This document shows positions 18,197-28,145 of a DNA stretch of 64,000 nucleotides, one piece after another. The stretch comes from Streptomyces qinzhouensis. GTDB taxonomy: Bacteria; Actinomycetota; Actinomycetes; Streptomycetales; Streptomycetaceae. Location of the stretch: positions 7,440,001-7,504,000 of the forward strand of contig NZ_CP042266.1 in the NCBI RefSeq assembly GCF_007856155.1, in the 5' to 3' direction. The notes below the pieces were generated by a model. That model had not been told where the DNA came from, did no database searches, and saw only the letters and a list, made by a program, of their open reading frames with translations. Position 1 is the stretch's first letter. Every line of letters starts with the position of its first letter. A program made the position numbers and the translations under genes.

Positions 18197-20424
18197 TGGC
18201 GCCGTCGCAGGCAACGGGTCCCACGGCGGACCCGGACGATCTTGAGGACAGACTCCGCCGTTTCGCGACCATCTGGAGCCGTGCCGTCTTTCCCGTGACG
18301 GCGACCTCGCTGACCCGGGGCGAGGTCGAGGAGCATCTGCTGCCGCTGGCGCGGAGCCTCTGCGCCCTGCTGCACGCCCGCCCCTTCGACCCGGCACCGG
18401 CCCAGCGGGTCGGCGCCGGGCTGGTCGACGCCCACTGCACCGACCCCGACGCGCTGGTGCGCACGCTCGGTGTCATCGACGCCTATCTGGTGCTCTACTG
18501 CGGCGGCGCGGGCGAGGAGGAGCTGACCGTCGAGGACGGGCGCACCCGCTGCACCCGTCTCCAGCACGCGGTGGCGGCCGGTTTCGCGGCCGGGCTGCGC
18601 GACCGGACCCTGTCCGAGCAGGAGGCCGTCGCCCGCTCCGCGCTGATGGCCCGCTCCGATGCCGTGCACGCCCTGCACGCCACCGAGACCCGGCTCCGGG
18701 CCGTCTTCGAAGGCGCGGCGATCGGCATCGGCGTCGCCGAACTCGACGGCACCGTCGTGGAGGTCAACGAGACCCTCACCCGGATGTTCGGCGGACTGGA
18801 GCATCATGTCCGCGGCAAGAAGATCACCGAGTGGACCCATCCCGAGGACCGTCCGCACGTCGCCCAGCTCTACCGGGAGCTGAAGCGCGGTGAACGCGAG
18901 CACTTCCGGGTCGAGAAGCCGTTCTTCCGCGACGACGGCACCGCGTTGTGGACCAATCTGACGATGTCCCTGCTGCGCGACCCGGAGGGCCGGCCGCAGT
19001 ATCTCCTCGCACTCCTGGAGGACACCACCGAACGGCGGCTCCTCAACCTCCGGCTGCGGTACGAGGCCACCCATGACGCGCTGACCGGGCTGCCCAACCG
19101 CACGCTCTTCTTCGAGCGGCTGGAGAAGGCACTCGCCGGCACCGGACCCGGCAACGGTTCCGGCGCCCCGCAGACCGGTTCCGGTGTCCCGCAGGCCGGT
19201 GCCGCCGAGGCCCGCTTCGGGCTCTGCTATCTCGACCTCGACGGCTTCAAGGCCATCAACGACAGCCTCGGGCACGCCACCGGCGACCGGCTGCTCGTGG
19301 AGGTCGCCGACCGGCTGCAGAGCTGCGCCACCGCCCCCGGTGAGATGGTCGCCCGGCTCGGCGGCGACGAGTTCGTCGCCCTGACCACCGGCCCCGACAC
19401 CGAGTTCGAGGTCGGCGAGCTGGCCTCCCGGATCCTCGGCGCCCTCGGTACCCCGATCACGGTCGACGGCCGCGAGTTCACCGTGCGCGGCTCCATCGGC
19501 ATCGTCGAGGGACCGGCGGGCGAGCGCACCACCGCCGAGGTGCTGCGCAGCGCCGACATCACCATGTACCGGGCCAAGGCGCGCGGCGGGAACCGCTTCG
19601 AACTCGCCGATCCGGAACTCGACGAGCGGGCCATCACCCGGCACGGACTGACCACCGCGCTGCCCGCCGCCCTGGAGCGCGGCGAGTTCTTCATCGAGTA
19701 CCAGCCGCTGGTGCACATGGGAGACGGCCGGGTCCACGGCGCCGAGGCGCTGGTGCGCTGGTCCCATCCGCAGCACGGGGTCCTCGGCCCCGACCAGTTC
19801 ATCCCGCTGGCCGAGCACACCGGACTGATCGTCCCGCTGGGCCGCTGGGTCCTCCAGGAGGCGGTGCGCCAGGCCTGCGACTGGCAGCAGCACCGCACCG
19901 AGAGCGGTCCGCTGCGGATCAACGTCAATCTCTCGCCCGCCCAGCTCCAGCACCCCGGTCTGGTCAAGGACACGGTCGCCGTCCTGGAACGCGCCGGACT
20001 CGAACCCGGCGCGCTCTGCCTGGAGGTCACCGAGTCCGCGTTGATAGGAGCGGACGAGGGGCTGCTCCAGCCGCTCCGGCAACTGGCCGCACTCGGTGTG
20101 GACATCGCCCTCGACGATTTCGGTACGGGCTACTCCAACCTGGCCAATCTGCGGCGGCTGCCGGTGAGCGTTCTCAAACTGGACCGCTCCTTCACCAAGG
20201 GCATGCAACAGGCGCCCGTCGATCCAGTCGATCTGAAGATCGTCGAGGGCATCGTGTCACTGGCCCACAGCCTTGAACTCGCGGTCACCGTCGAGGGTGT
20301 GGAGACCGGGGTCCAGGCCGACCGGCTCCGGGAGCTGGGCTGCGATACCGCGCAGGGCTGGTACTACGCCCGGCCGGGGCCGCCGGACCAGCTGCATACG
20401 CTGTCGCTGGCGGACGCGATCTGA
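18196..20424 (+). CDS. rmdA: PAS-GGDEF-EAL cyclic di-GMP enzyme
   Basis: 742 residues. An alpha-helical N-terminus (1-140), a PAS/PAC sensor (about 150-285), a GGDEF domain with intact GGDEF at 389-393, and an EAL domain with EAL at 517-519 plus the DDFGTGYSNL and VEGVET blocks. All catalytic motifs look intact, so it could make and degrade cyclic di-GMP. Domain order and neighbours match S. coelicolor SCO0928 (RmdA), a published phosphodiesterase that affects colony morphology and sporulation; the symbol rests on that synteny as I remember it. GTG 18193 is an alternative start. Confidence 0.88.
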   Translation: MAPSQATGPTADPDDLEDRLRRFATIWSRAVFPVTATSLTRGEVEEHLLPLARSLCALLHARPFDPAPAQRVGAGLVDAHCTDPDALVRTLGVIDAYLVLYCGGAGEEELTVEDGRTRCTRLQHAVAAGFAAGLRDRTLSEQEAVARSALMARSDAVHALHATETRLRAVFEGAAIGIGVAELDGTVVEVNETLTRMFGGLEHHVRGKKITEWTHPEDRPHVAQLYRELKRGEREHFRVEKPFFRDDGTALWTNLTMSLLRDPEGRPQYLLALLEDTTERRLLNLRLRYEATHDALTGLPNRTLFFERLEKALAGTGPGNGSGAPQTGSGVPQAGAAEARFGLCYLDLDGFKAINDSLGHATGDRLLVEVADRLQSCATAPGEMVARLGGDEFVALTTGPDTEFEVGELASRILGALGTPITVDGREFTVRGSIGIVEGPAGERTTAEVLRSADITMYRAKARGGNRFELADPELDERAITRHGLTTALPAALERGEFFIEYQPLVHMGDGRVHGAEALVRWSHPQHGVLGPDQFIPLAEHTGLIVPLGRWVLQEAVRQACDWQQHRTESGPLRINVNLSPAQLQHPGLVKDTVAVLERAGLEPGALCLEVTESALIGADEGLLQPLRQLAALGVDIALDDFGTGYSNLANLRRLPVSVLKLDRSFTKGMQQAPVDPVDLKIVEGIVSLAHSLELAVTVEGVETGVQADRLRELGCDTAQGWYYARPGPPDQLHTLSLADAI

Positions 20425-20441
20425 GGCCGTGGCAGGGTAGG

Positions 20442-20457
20442 GGCCGGGCAGCCGGCC
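20442..20457. terminator. short hairpin between convergent genes
   Basis: GGCCGG-GCAG-CCGGCC is a perfect 6-bp stem in the 67-base gap between rmdA and the convergent LysR gene. There is no T-run, as is usual in Streptomyces; bidirectional terminator is inferred from position. Confidence 0.4.
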
Positions 20458-20491
20458 CGTACCGGCATCGCCGCCCGGGCTCCGGCCGGGC

Positions 20492-21451
20492 TCAGCCTGC
20501 CGCCGGGCCGTCACCCGCACCGCCTGTGCCGCCCGCACCGCCCGCACCGCTCGTGCCGCCCGCACCGCCTGTGCCGCTCGTCGCGAGCAGCACCCGCTGG
20601 AGTTCCCGGGCGGCCCGGGGCGGTGCCACATCGCTCCGGTGCGCCAGGGCGATCGTCCGCCGCAGCCCCGGCGGCGCCAGCGGTGTCACCCGCAGATCCG
20701 GCCCCGAGCGGTCGGCGACCATCCGGGGCACGACCGCCGCACCCAGCCCGGCCCGGACGAAGCCCAGCACCGCGTCCATCTCACCGCCCTCCACCGTGAA
20801 CGACGGCTCGAAGCCCGCCGCCCGGCACGCGGCCACGGTCAGCTCCCGCAGGTCGTAGCCGTGCCGGAACATCACCAGCGGAACATCCCGGAGATCGGCG
20901 ATCCGCACCGGTCCCGGCGGCGCGGGCGCGGCAGCCGACGAGACCACCACGAGATCCTCGCGCAGCAGCTCCACGGTGGTCAGCGCGGGTGAAGCGGGCG
21001 GCAGCGGCAGCACGATCAGCGCCAGGTCCAGCGCCCCCCGGGCCAGTCTGCGCACGAGATCGTGCGAGCCGCCCTCGTCGATCAGCAGCCGGATGCCCGG
21101 ATGCCGGTCGTGGAAGGTGCGCAGCACATCCGGGAGCAGTCCGGTGCACAGACTCGGCGTGGCGCCGAGCCGCACCCGGCCCCGGCGGAGCCGGACCAGC
21201 TCCTGCACCTCGTGGCGGGCGGTGTCCGCGTCCGCCAGGATCCGGCGGGCCAGCGGCAGCAGCGCCTCACCCGCCTCGGTGAGCCCGATATTGCCCCGGG
21301 CCCGGCTGAACAGCTCCGCCCCCAGCTCCTGCTCCAGCGCCCGCACCTGCTGGGAGAGCGACGGCTGCGAGACATGGACCCGTTCGGCGGCACGGGTGAA
21401 GTGCCGGGTCTCCGCCACGGCGACGAAGTACAGAAGCTGCTGGAACTGCAT
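20492..21451 (-). CDS. LysR-family regulator divergent from succinate dehydrogenase genes
   Basis: 319 residues. N-terminal winged helix (MQFQQLLYFVAVAETRHFTRAAERVHVSQPSLSQQVRALEQELG) and a periplasmic-binding-like effector domain. The C-terminus ends in a low-complexity Gly/Thr/Ala tail (about 293-315), probably disordered. ATG 21451 is chosen because the family begins exactly at MxxxxLxxF. It is transcribed away from sdhCAB with a 95-base shared promoter region containing a T-N11-A dyad, so autoregulation and control of the dehydrogenase are likely. The effector, possibly a C4 acid, is unknown. Confidence 0.92.
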   Translation of the reverse strand: MQFQQLLYFVAVAETRHFTRAAERVHVSQPSLSQQVRALEQELGAELFSRARGNIGLTEAGEALLPLARRILADADTARHEVQELVRLRRGRVRLGATPSLCTGLLPDVLRTFHDRHPGIRLLIDEGGSHDLVRRLARGALDLALIVLPLPPASPALTTVELLREDLVVVSSAAAPAPPGPVRIADLRDVPLVMFRHGYDLRELTVAACRAAGFEPSFTVEGGEMDAVLGFVRAGLGAAVVPRMVADRSGPDLRVTPLAPPGLRRTIALAHRSDVAPPRAARELQRVLLATSGTGGAGGTSGAGGAGGTGGAGDGPAAG

Positions 21452-21472
21452 AGGCCCAGCGTAGACCCCTTC

Positions 21473-21487
21473 ATAGACTGTGCCTAT
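21473..21487. promoter_or_regulatory. LysR-type T-N11-A operator
   Basis: ATAG-N7-CTAT forms a 15-base dyad containing the T-N11-A pattern bound by LysR proteins. It lies in the 95-base region between the divergent LysR gene and the succinate dehydrogenase operon, 22 bases from the regulator start. Confidence 0.6.
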
Positions 21488-21546
21488 TGAGATCAGCCGG
21501 ATCATGTCTTGGACCACTGGTCATGTTCGCGTCTACGGTTCCCGAC

Positions 21547-22269
21547 ATGGATTCGGCAACACATACGGAACGGAAACCGGCGGGCGGGACCCGGCCCCGG
21601 CCCCCGCGCTCCTTCTGGGGGTCCACGCTCGGCAAGAAGACGGTCATGGCCGTCAGCGGACTGATCATGCTCGGCTATCTGGTCGCCCATGTCGCGGGCA
21701 ATCTGAAGGTCTTCTTCGGCCCCGAGGAGTTCAACGCCTACGGCCACTGGCTGCGCACCATGGGCGCGCCCGTGCTCCACCACGAATGGGCGCTGTGGAT
21801 CGTGCGGATCGGGCTGCTCGCCGCGGTCGTGGCCCATGCGGTGAGCGCGTACCAGCTGAGCCGGCGGGACATCCGGGCCCGTCCCACCGGCTATGTGCAC
21901 CAGCGGCGCCGGGCGAGCTACGCCACCCGGACCATGCGCTGGGGCGGGGTGATCATCGCCCTCTTCATCGTCTGGCACATCCTCGACCTGACGACCCTCA
22001 CGGTGAACGAGAACGCCGAGCCCGGCAAGCCGTACGAGAACGTCGTGGCCACCTTCTCGACCTGGTACGGCAATGTCATCTACCTCACGGCGATGCTCGC
22101 CGTCGGGCTGCACATCCGGCACGGCTTCTGGAGCGCCGCCCAGACCCTCGGCGCGGGCAGCGCCCGCCGCGACCGGGCCCTGAAGGCCGTCGCGAACGGC
22201 CTCGCGCTCGTCCTGACGACGGGCTTCGTCGCCGTACCCGTCGGCGTCATGACCGGAGTGGTGAGCTGA
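21547..22269 (+). CDS. sdhC: succinate dehydrogenase cytochrome b subunit
   Basis: 240 residues, about five membrane helices, of the single-polypeptide b558 type found with menaquinone-linked complexes. The segment WGSTLGKKTVMAVSGLIMLGYLVAHVAGNLK and conserved His in HLLHHEWAL-like and WHILDL positions supply heme ligands. It anchors the flavoprotein and iron-sulfur subunits and passes electrons to quinone. The start is uncertain: ATG 21547 gives a typical polar N-terminus, ATG 21523 would add eight residues; neither has a strong ribosome-binding site. sdhA follows with no gap. The three-gene order matches S. coelicolor SCO0924-0922 as I recall it. Confidence 0.88.
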   Translation: MDSATHTERKPAGGTRPRPPRSFWGSTLGKKTVMAVSGLIMLGYLVAHVAGNLKVFFGPEEFNAYGHWLRTMGAPVLHHEWALWIVRIGLLAAVVAHAVSAYQLSRRDIRARPTGYVHQRRRASYATRTMRWGGVIIALFIVWHILDLTTLTVNENAEPGKPYENVVATFSTWYGNVIYLTAMLAVGLHIRHGFWSAAQTLGAGSARRDRALKAVANGLALVLTTGFVAVPVGVMTGVVS

Positions 22270-24212
<1,943 letters not shown>

Positions 24213-24216
<4 letters not shown>

Positions 24217-24959
24217 GGCTCACCCTCCGCGTCTGGCGCCAGCAGCGCGCCGACGCCCCCGGCGCCATGGCCGTGTACGACGTCGACGGCATCTCCCCGG
24301 ACATGTCGTTCCTGGAGATGCTCGACACCCTCAACGAGGAGCTGATCCTCCGCGGCGACGACCCCGTCGCCTTCGACCACGACTGCCGCGAGGGCATCTG
24401 CGGGGCGTGCAGCCTGGTCATCAACGGCGACGCCCACGGTCCGGAGCGGACCACCAGCTGCCAGCTCCATATGCGGTCCTTCGCCGACGGCGACACCATC
24501 GACGTCGAACCCTGGCGGGCCGCGGCCTTCCCGGTGGTGAAGGACCTGGTCGTGGACCGCTCCGCCTTCGACCGGATCATCCAGGCCGGCGGATATGTCT
24601 CCGTACCCACCGGCTCGGCGCCCGAGGCCCACGCCACACCGGTCCCGAAGGCCGATGCCGACTTCGCCTTCGAACACGCCGAGTGCATCGGCTGCGGGGC
24701 CTGCGTCGCCGCCTGCCCCAACGGCTCGGCGATGCTCTTCACCTCCGCGAAGATCAACCATCTCGGCGTACTGCCGCAGGGCGCGCCCGAGCGGGAGAGC
24801 CGGGTGCTGGACATGGTCGCGGCGATGGACGAGGAGGGCTTCGGCGGCTGCACCCTGACCGGAGAGTGCGCCACCGCCTGCCCGAAGGGCATTCCGCTGC
24901 CGTCGATCTCGGCGATGAACAAGGAGTGGCTGCGGGCCAACCGCCGGACCCGCGGCTGA
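24213..24959 (+). CDS. sdhB: succinate dehydrogenase iron-sulfur subunit
   Basis: 248 residues carrying the ligands of all three clusters: [2Fe-2S] in CREGICGAC plus a later Cys (TTSCQLH), [4Fe-4S] in [12 protein letters not shown] and [3Fe-4S] in [16 protein letters not shown]. It links the flavoprotein to the cytochrome b subunit. ATG 24213 overlaps the sdhA stop (ATGA). The gene ends the operon; a GC-rich dyad follows before the convergent UvrA-like gene. Confidence 0.95.
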
Positions 24960-25028
24960 CGGCGGTACCGGACGCCCGCCCCGGGTTCCGCCCGGCCCGG
25001 CTTTCGCGTGCCCCGGTTTCCGCCCGGC

Positions 25029-25051
25029 GCGCGTCCGGGCCCGGTACGCGC
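25029..25051. terminator. GC-rich dyad between convergent genes
   Basis: An 11-bp inverted repeat with one bulged base (left arm GCGCGTCCGGG, right arm CCCGGTACGCGC) sits in the 100-base gap between sdhB and the convergent UvrA-like gene. It probably terminates transcription from either side; the missing loop means the inner pairs must open. Confidence 0.45.
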
Positions 25052-25059
25052 CCGCCCGG

Positions 25060-27405
25060 TCAGTCCCGCAGCGCCCGGGCCAGCCAGGGTGCGGTACGGC
25101 TGCCGGGCGCGGACGCCACCCGCTCCGGCGGGCCCTGGGCGACCACCCGGCCGCCCTCGCCGCCGCCTCCCGGCCCCAGGTCCACCACCCAGTCCGCCCG
25201 TGCCACGACCGTCATATCGTGCTCCACGACGACCACCGAATGGCCCCCGTCCACCAGCCCGTCCAACTGCCGCAGCAGGATCTCCACATCCGCCGGATGC
25301 AGTCCGGCCGTCGGCTCGTCGAGGACGTACAGCGTGGGCTCCCGGCGCGGACGCTGGAGTTCGCTCGCCAGCTTGATGCGCTGCGCCTCGCCGCCGGACA
25401 GTTCCGTCGCCGGCTGCCCGAGCCGGAGATGGCCCAGACCGACCTCCAGCAGTGTGCCGAGGCTGCGGGCCGCGGCCGGGACATCGGCGAAATGACCGGC
25501 CGCCGACTCCACCGTCAGATCCAGCACCCCGGCGACGGTCAGCCCCCGGTGACGTACCGCGAGGGTCTCCTCGTTGTAGCGGGCACCGCCGCACGCCGGG
25601 CAGGGGGAGTAGGTACTGGGCAGGAAGAGCAGCTCCACCGAGACGAAACCCTCGCCCTGGCACGTCTCGCACCGCCCGCCCGCCACATTGAAGGAGAAAC
25701 GGCCCGCGCCGAAGCCGCGCTCCCGCGCCTCCTCCGTCGCCGCGAACAGCCTGCGCACGGTGTCGAACAGTCCGGTGTACGTGGCCAGGTTGGACCGGGG
25801 CGTCCGGCCGATCGGCTTCTGGTCCACGGTCACCAGCCGGCCGGCCCCCGGGGTGTCCGCCGTGATCTCCCCGACCAGGGTCGACTTGCCGGAGCCCGAG
25901 ACACCGGTGACCGCGGTCAGGACGCCCAGCGGGATCCGTACCGTCACAGCCCGCAGATTGTGCCGGGTCACCGGGCCGACGCTCAGCCAGTCCGAGGGCT
26001 TCCGCGGCCGCCTCGGCCCGGCCGCGCCGCCGCCGAACAGATGGCGGCGGGTCGCCGAGTCCGGCACCCCGGCGAGTCCGGCGACCGGCCCGCTGTAGAG
26101 GACCCGCCCACCGCGCTCACCGCCGCCGGGCCCCACATCCACCAACCAGTCGGCGGCCCGCATCACCTCGAGATGGTGCTCCACGGCGAACACCGAATTG
26201 CCCGCGGCCTTGAGCCGGTCCAGCACGGTCAGCAGCGCCCGGGTGTCGTCCGGGTGCAGCCCCGCGGACGGCTCGTCGAGCACATAGACCACCCCGAACA
26301 GGCCCGACCGCAACTGTGTCGCGAGCCGCAGCCGCTGGAGCTCGCCGCTGGAGAGCGTGGGCGCCGCCCGGTCCAGGCCGAGATAGCCGAGCCCCAGCTC
26401 GGCGACCGGCGCGATCCGCGCCAGCAGATCCCCGGTCAGCACCCGGGTGGTCTCGTCACCGGCGGTCCGCGCCGCGGTCAGCAGCTCCGCCAGCGCCCGC
26501 AGCGGCAGGGCCGCCAGCTCCGCGATCGACCGGCCCGCGAAGGTCACCGCCAGCGCCTCCGGGCGCAGCCGTGCGCCTCCGCAGTCCGGACAGGGCGCCG
26601 AGCGCAGGAACCGCTCCGCCCGGGACCGCAGCGTCCGGCTCTTCGAGTTGGCGAAGGTGTGCAGCACATAGCGCCGGGCGCTCTGGTACGTACCCTGATA
26701 CGGCCGCTGGATACGGTCGGCGTCCCGGACCGGATGGACCGTCACCACGGGTTGTTCGTCGGTGAACAGGATCCACTCCCGGTCCCTCGCGGACAGCTCC
26801 CGCCACGGCCGGCCGATGTCGTACCCCAGGGCGTCCAGGACGTCCCGGAGGTTCTTGCCCTGCCAGGCACCCGGCCAGGCGGCGACGGCGCCCTCACGGA
26901 TCGACAGCGAAGGGTCGGGGACGAGGAGCTCCTCGTCGGTGCCGTGGACCTGCCCCAGACCGTGACAGTGGGGACAGGCCCCGGCGGCCGTGTTCGGTGA
27001 GAAGGCGTCCGAGTCCAGCCGTCCGGCGCCGGGCGGGTACTCCCCGGCCCGGGAGAACAGCATCCGCAGCGAATTGGAGAGCGCGGTCACCGTCCCCACC
27101 GAGGAGCGGGAGGAAGGCGTGGAGCGGCGCTGCTCCAGGGAGACCGCGGGCGGCAGCCCGGTGATCTCGTCCACCTTCGGCGCCCCCACCTGATGGATCA
27201 GCCGCCGGGCGTAGGGGGCGACGGATTCGAAGTAGCGGCGCTGGGCCTCGGCGTAGACGGTACCGAACGCGAGGGACGACTTCCCCGATCCCGACACCCC
27301 GCTGAACACCACCAGCGCGTCACGCGGCATATCCACGTCGACACCGCGCAGATTGTGCTCCCGGGCGCCACGAACACGAACAAAGGGGTCATGAGGGTTG
27401 TGCAC
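25060..27405 (-). CDS. UvrA-like excinuclease ABC ATPase (short paralogue)
   Basis: 781 residues against about 950-1000 for housekeeping UvrA. Two ABC ATPase units are visible, each with Walker A (GVSGSGKSS near 36-44 and GVSGSGKST in the second half), LSSGELQRL/LSGGEAQRI signatures and Walker B (VLDEPSAGLHP, VLDEPTAGLHP). Zinc-finger Cys pairs (CPHCHG, CPDCGG, CETCQG, CPACGG) are present. The UvrB-interaction region is missing, as in UvrA2/DrrC-type proteins that give self-resistance to DNA-binding drugs or act in niche repair. GTG 27405 begins the family-like PFVRVRGAREHNLRGVDVDMPRD start. No drug gene cluster adjoins it. Confidence 0.9.
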   Translation of the reverse strand: MHNPHDPFVRVRGAREHNLRGVDVDMPRDALVVFSGVSGSGKSSLAFGTVYAEAQRRYFESVAPYARRLIHQVGAPKVDEITGLPPAVSLEQRRSTPSSRSSVGTVTALSNSLRMLFSRAGEYPPGAGRLDSDAFSPNTAAGACPHCHGLGQVHGTDEELLVPDPSLSIREGAVAAWPGAWQGKNLRDVLDALGYDIGRPWRELSARDREWILFTDEQPVVTVHPVRDADRIQRPYQGTYQSARRYVLHTFANSKSRTLRSRAERFLRSAPCPDCGGARLRPEALAVTFAGRSIAELAALPLRALAELLTAARTAGDETTRVLTGDLLARIAPVAELGLGYLGLDRAAPTLSSGELQRLRLATQLRSGLFGVVYVLDEPSAGLHPDDTRALLTVLDRLKAAGNSVFAVEHHLEVMRAADWLVDVGPGGGERGGRVLYSGPVAGLAGVPDSATRRHLFGGGAAGPRRPRKPSDWLSVGPVTRHNLRAVTVRIPLGVLTAVTGVSGSGKSTLVGEITADTPGAGRLVTVDQKPIGRTPRSNLATYTGLFDTVRRLFAATEEARERGFGAGRFSFNVAGGRCETCQGEGFVSVELLFLPSTYSPCPACGGARYNEETLAVRHRGLTVAGVLDLTVESAAGHFADVPAAARSLGTLLEVGLGHLRLGQPATELSGGEAQRIKLASELQRPRREPTLYVLDEPTAGLHPADVEILLRQLDGLVDGGHSVVVVEHDMTVVARADWVVDLGPGGGGEGGRVVAQGPPERVASAPGSRTAPWLARALRD

Positions 27406-27735
27406 GACGGTCGATTCTCTGCGGGACGGCCCGGGGAGGCCGCGGGAGGTGTACTACGGGTGCCCCTCGGGGGCGGGGGAAGGGCCGGGCCCGTGCGGCC
27501 GGCCCGCGGACCGGGGGCTTCGGGCGCCGCCGCGGACCGGGGGCTTCCGGTGCCGCTGCGCCCCCCGCCCCGGTGACCGCGCCAAGGCGCCGTACACCAT
27601 GCCGACATGCGTCGTACACCCGTCCTTCCACCGCTCCCACGAGGGACTTTCACAAGTGGAGAAGGTCTCCGAATATACCGCTGGCCGGAATGTGCCGCCG
27701 CTGCCGACGTCCCGGCCGAACGGGCCGGGGTGGTG
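27406..27735. other. intergenic region between uvrA-like gene and dodecin
   Basis: 330 bases between two genes on the minus strand; it must hold the UvrA-like promoter. I see no small gene and no clear operator. Confidence 0.5.
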
Positions 27736-27951
27736 TCACGCGGGGTCCTCCAGCCGGAAACCGACCTTCAGGCCCACCTGGTAGTGCTCGACGCGGCCGT
27801 CGACGATATGGCCGCGCATCTGCTGCACCTCGAACCAGTCCAATCCCCTGACTGTCTGGTTTGCGCGTTTGATTGCGTTTCGGATGGCCTGGTCGATGCC
27901 TTCGGTGGAGGTTCCGACGATCTCGGTGACGCGATAGGTGTGATTCGACAT
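27736..27951 (-). CDS. dodecin, flavin-storage protein
   Basis: 71 residues, the full family length, one beta-alpha-beta-beta unit. The conserved VTEIVGTSTEGIDQAIRNAI helix and the DWFEVQQMRGHI strand are present; the Trp in DWFEV stacks on the flavin. Twelve copies assemble into a hollow sphere that stores or buffers FMN/FAD, or CoA in some species. ATG 27951 is set by homology and by GAGGAGC upstream; longer frames upstream are not dodecin-like. It is divergent from the sugar-binding protein gene. Confidence 0.93.
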   Translation of the reverse strand: MSNHTYRVTEIVGTSTEGIDQAIRNAIKRANQTVRGLDWFEVQQMRGHIVDGRVEHYQVGLKVGFRLEDPA

Positions 27952-28040
27952 GGGCGGGGAGCTCCTCTCGGTACGCTCATTCCGTCCGGCGGCCGGAACG
28001 TGCTGTGGGCGAAGTGTCCTGATCGAGGCCTCTGCGGGGC

Positions 28041-28070
28041 TTGACCTCTGCTTTTGGTCCATACCAAAAT
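28041..28070 (+). promoter_or_regulatory. promoter with DasR/GntR-like operator
   Basis: TTGACC (28041-28046) and CAAAAT (28065-28070), 18 bases apart, make a plausible sigma-70-type promoter. Within it lies TTTTGGTCCATACCAAAA (28052-28069): 7-bp perfect arms around four bases. Its core TGGTCCATACCA matches the DasR-responsive element core TGGTCTAGACCA at 10 of 12 positions, so repression by DasR or a related GntR protein is likely. The regulated gene begins at 28146. Confidence 0.65.
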
Positions 28071-28145
28071 CCAGCCACGCCCTGCGCGTCCCTGACCGCG
28101 ATGCCCCCCATCGGGTTCACATTTTCATGCCATAAGGTGAACGTT

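Noticed and set aside
27598..27735. Small plus-strand frames before dodecin as a gene
   Set aside because: No ribosome-binding site, no family resemblance, and codon bias unlike real genes.
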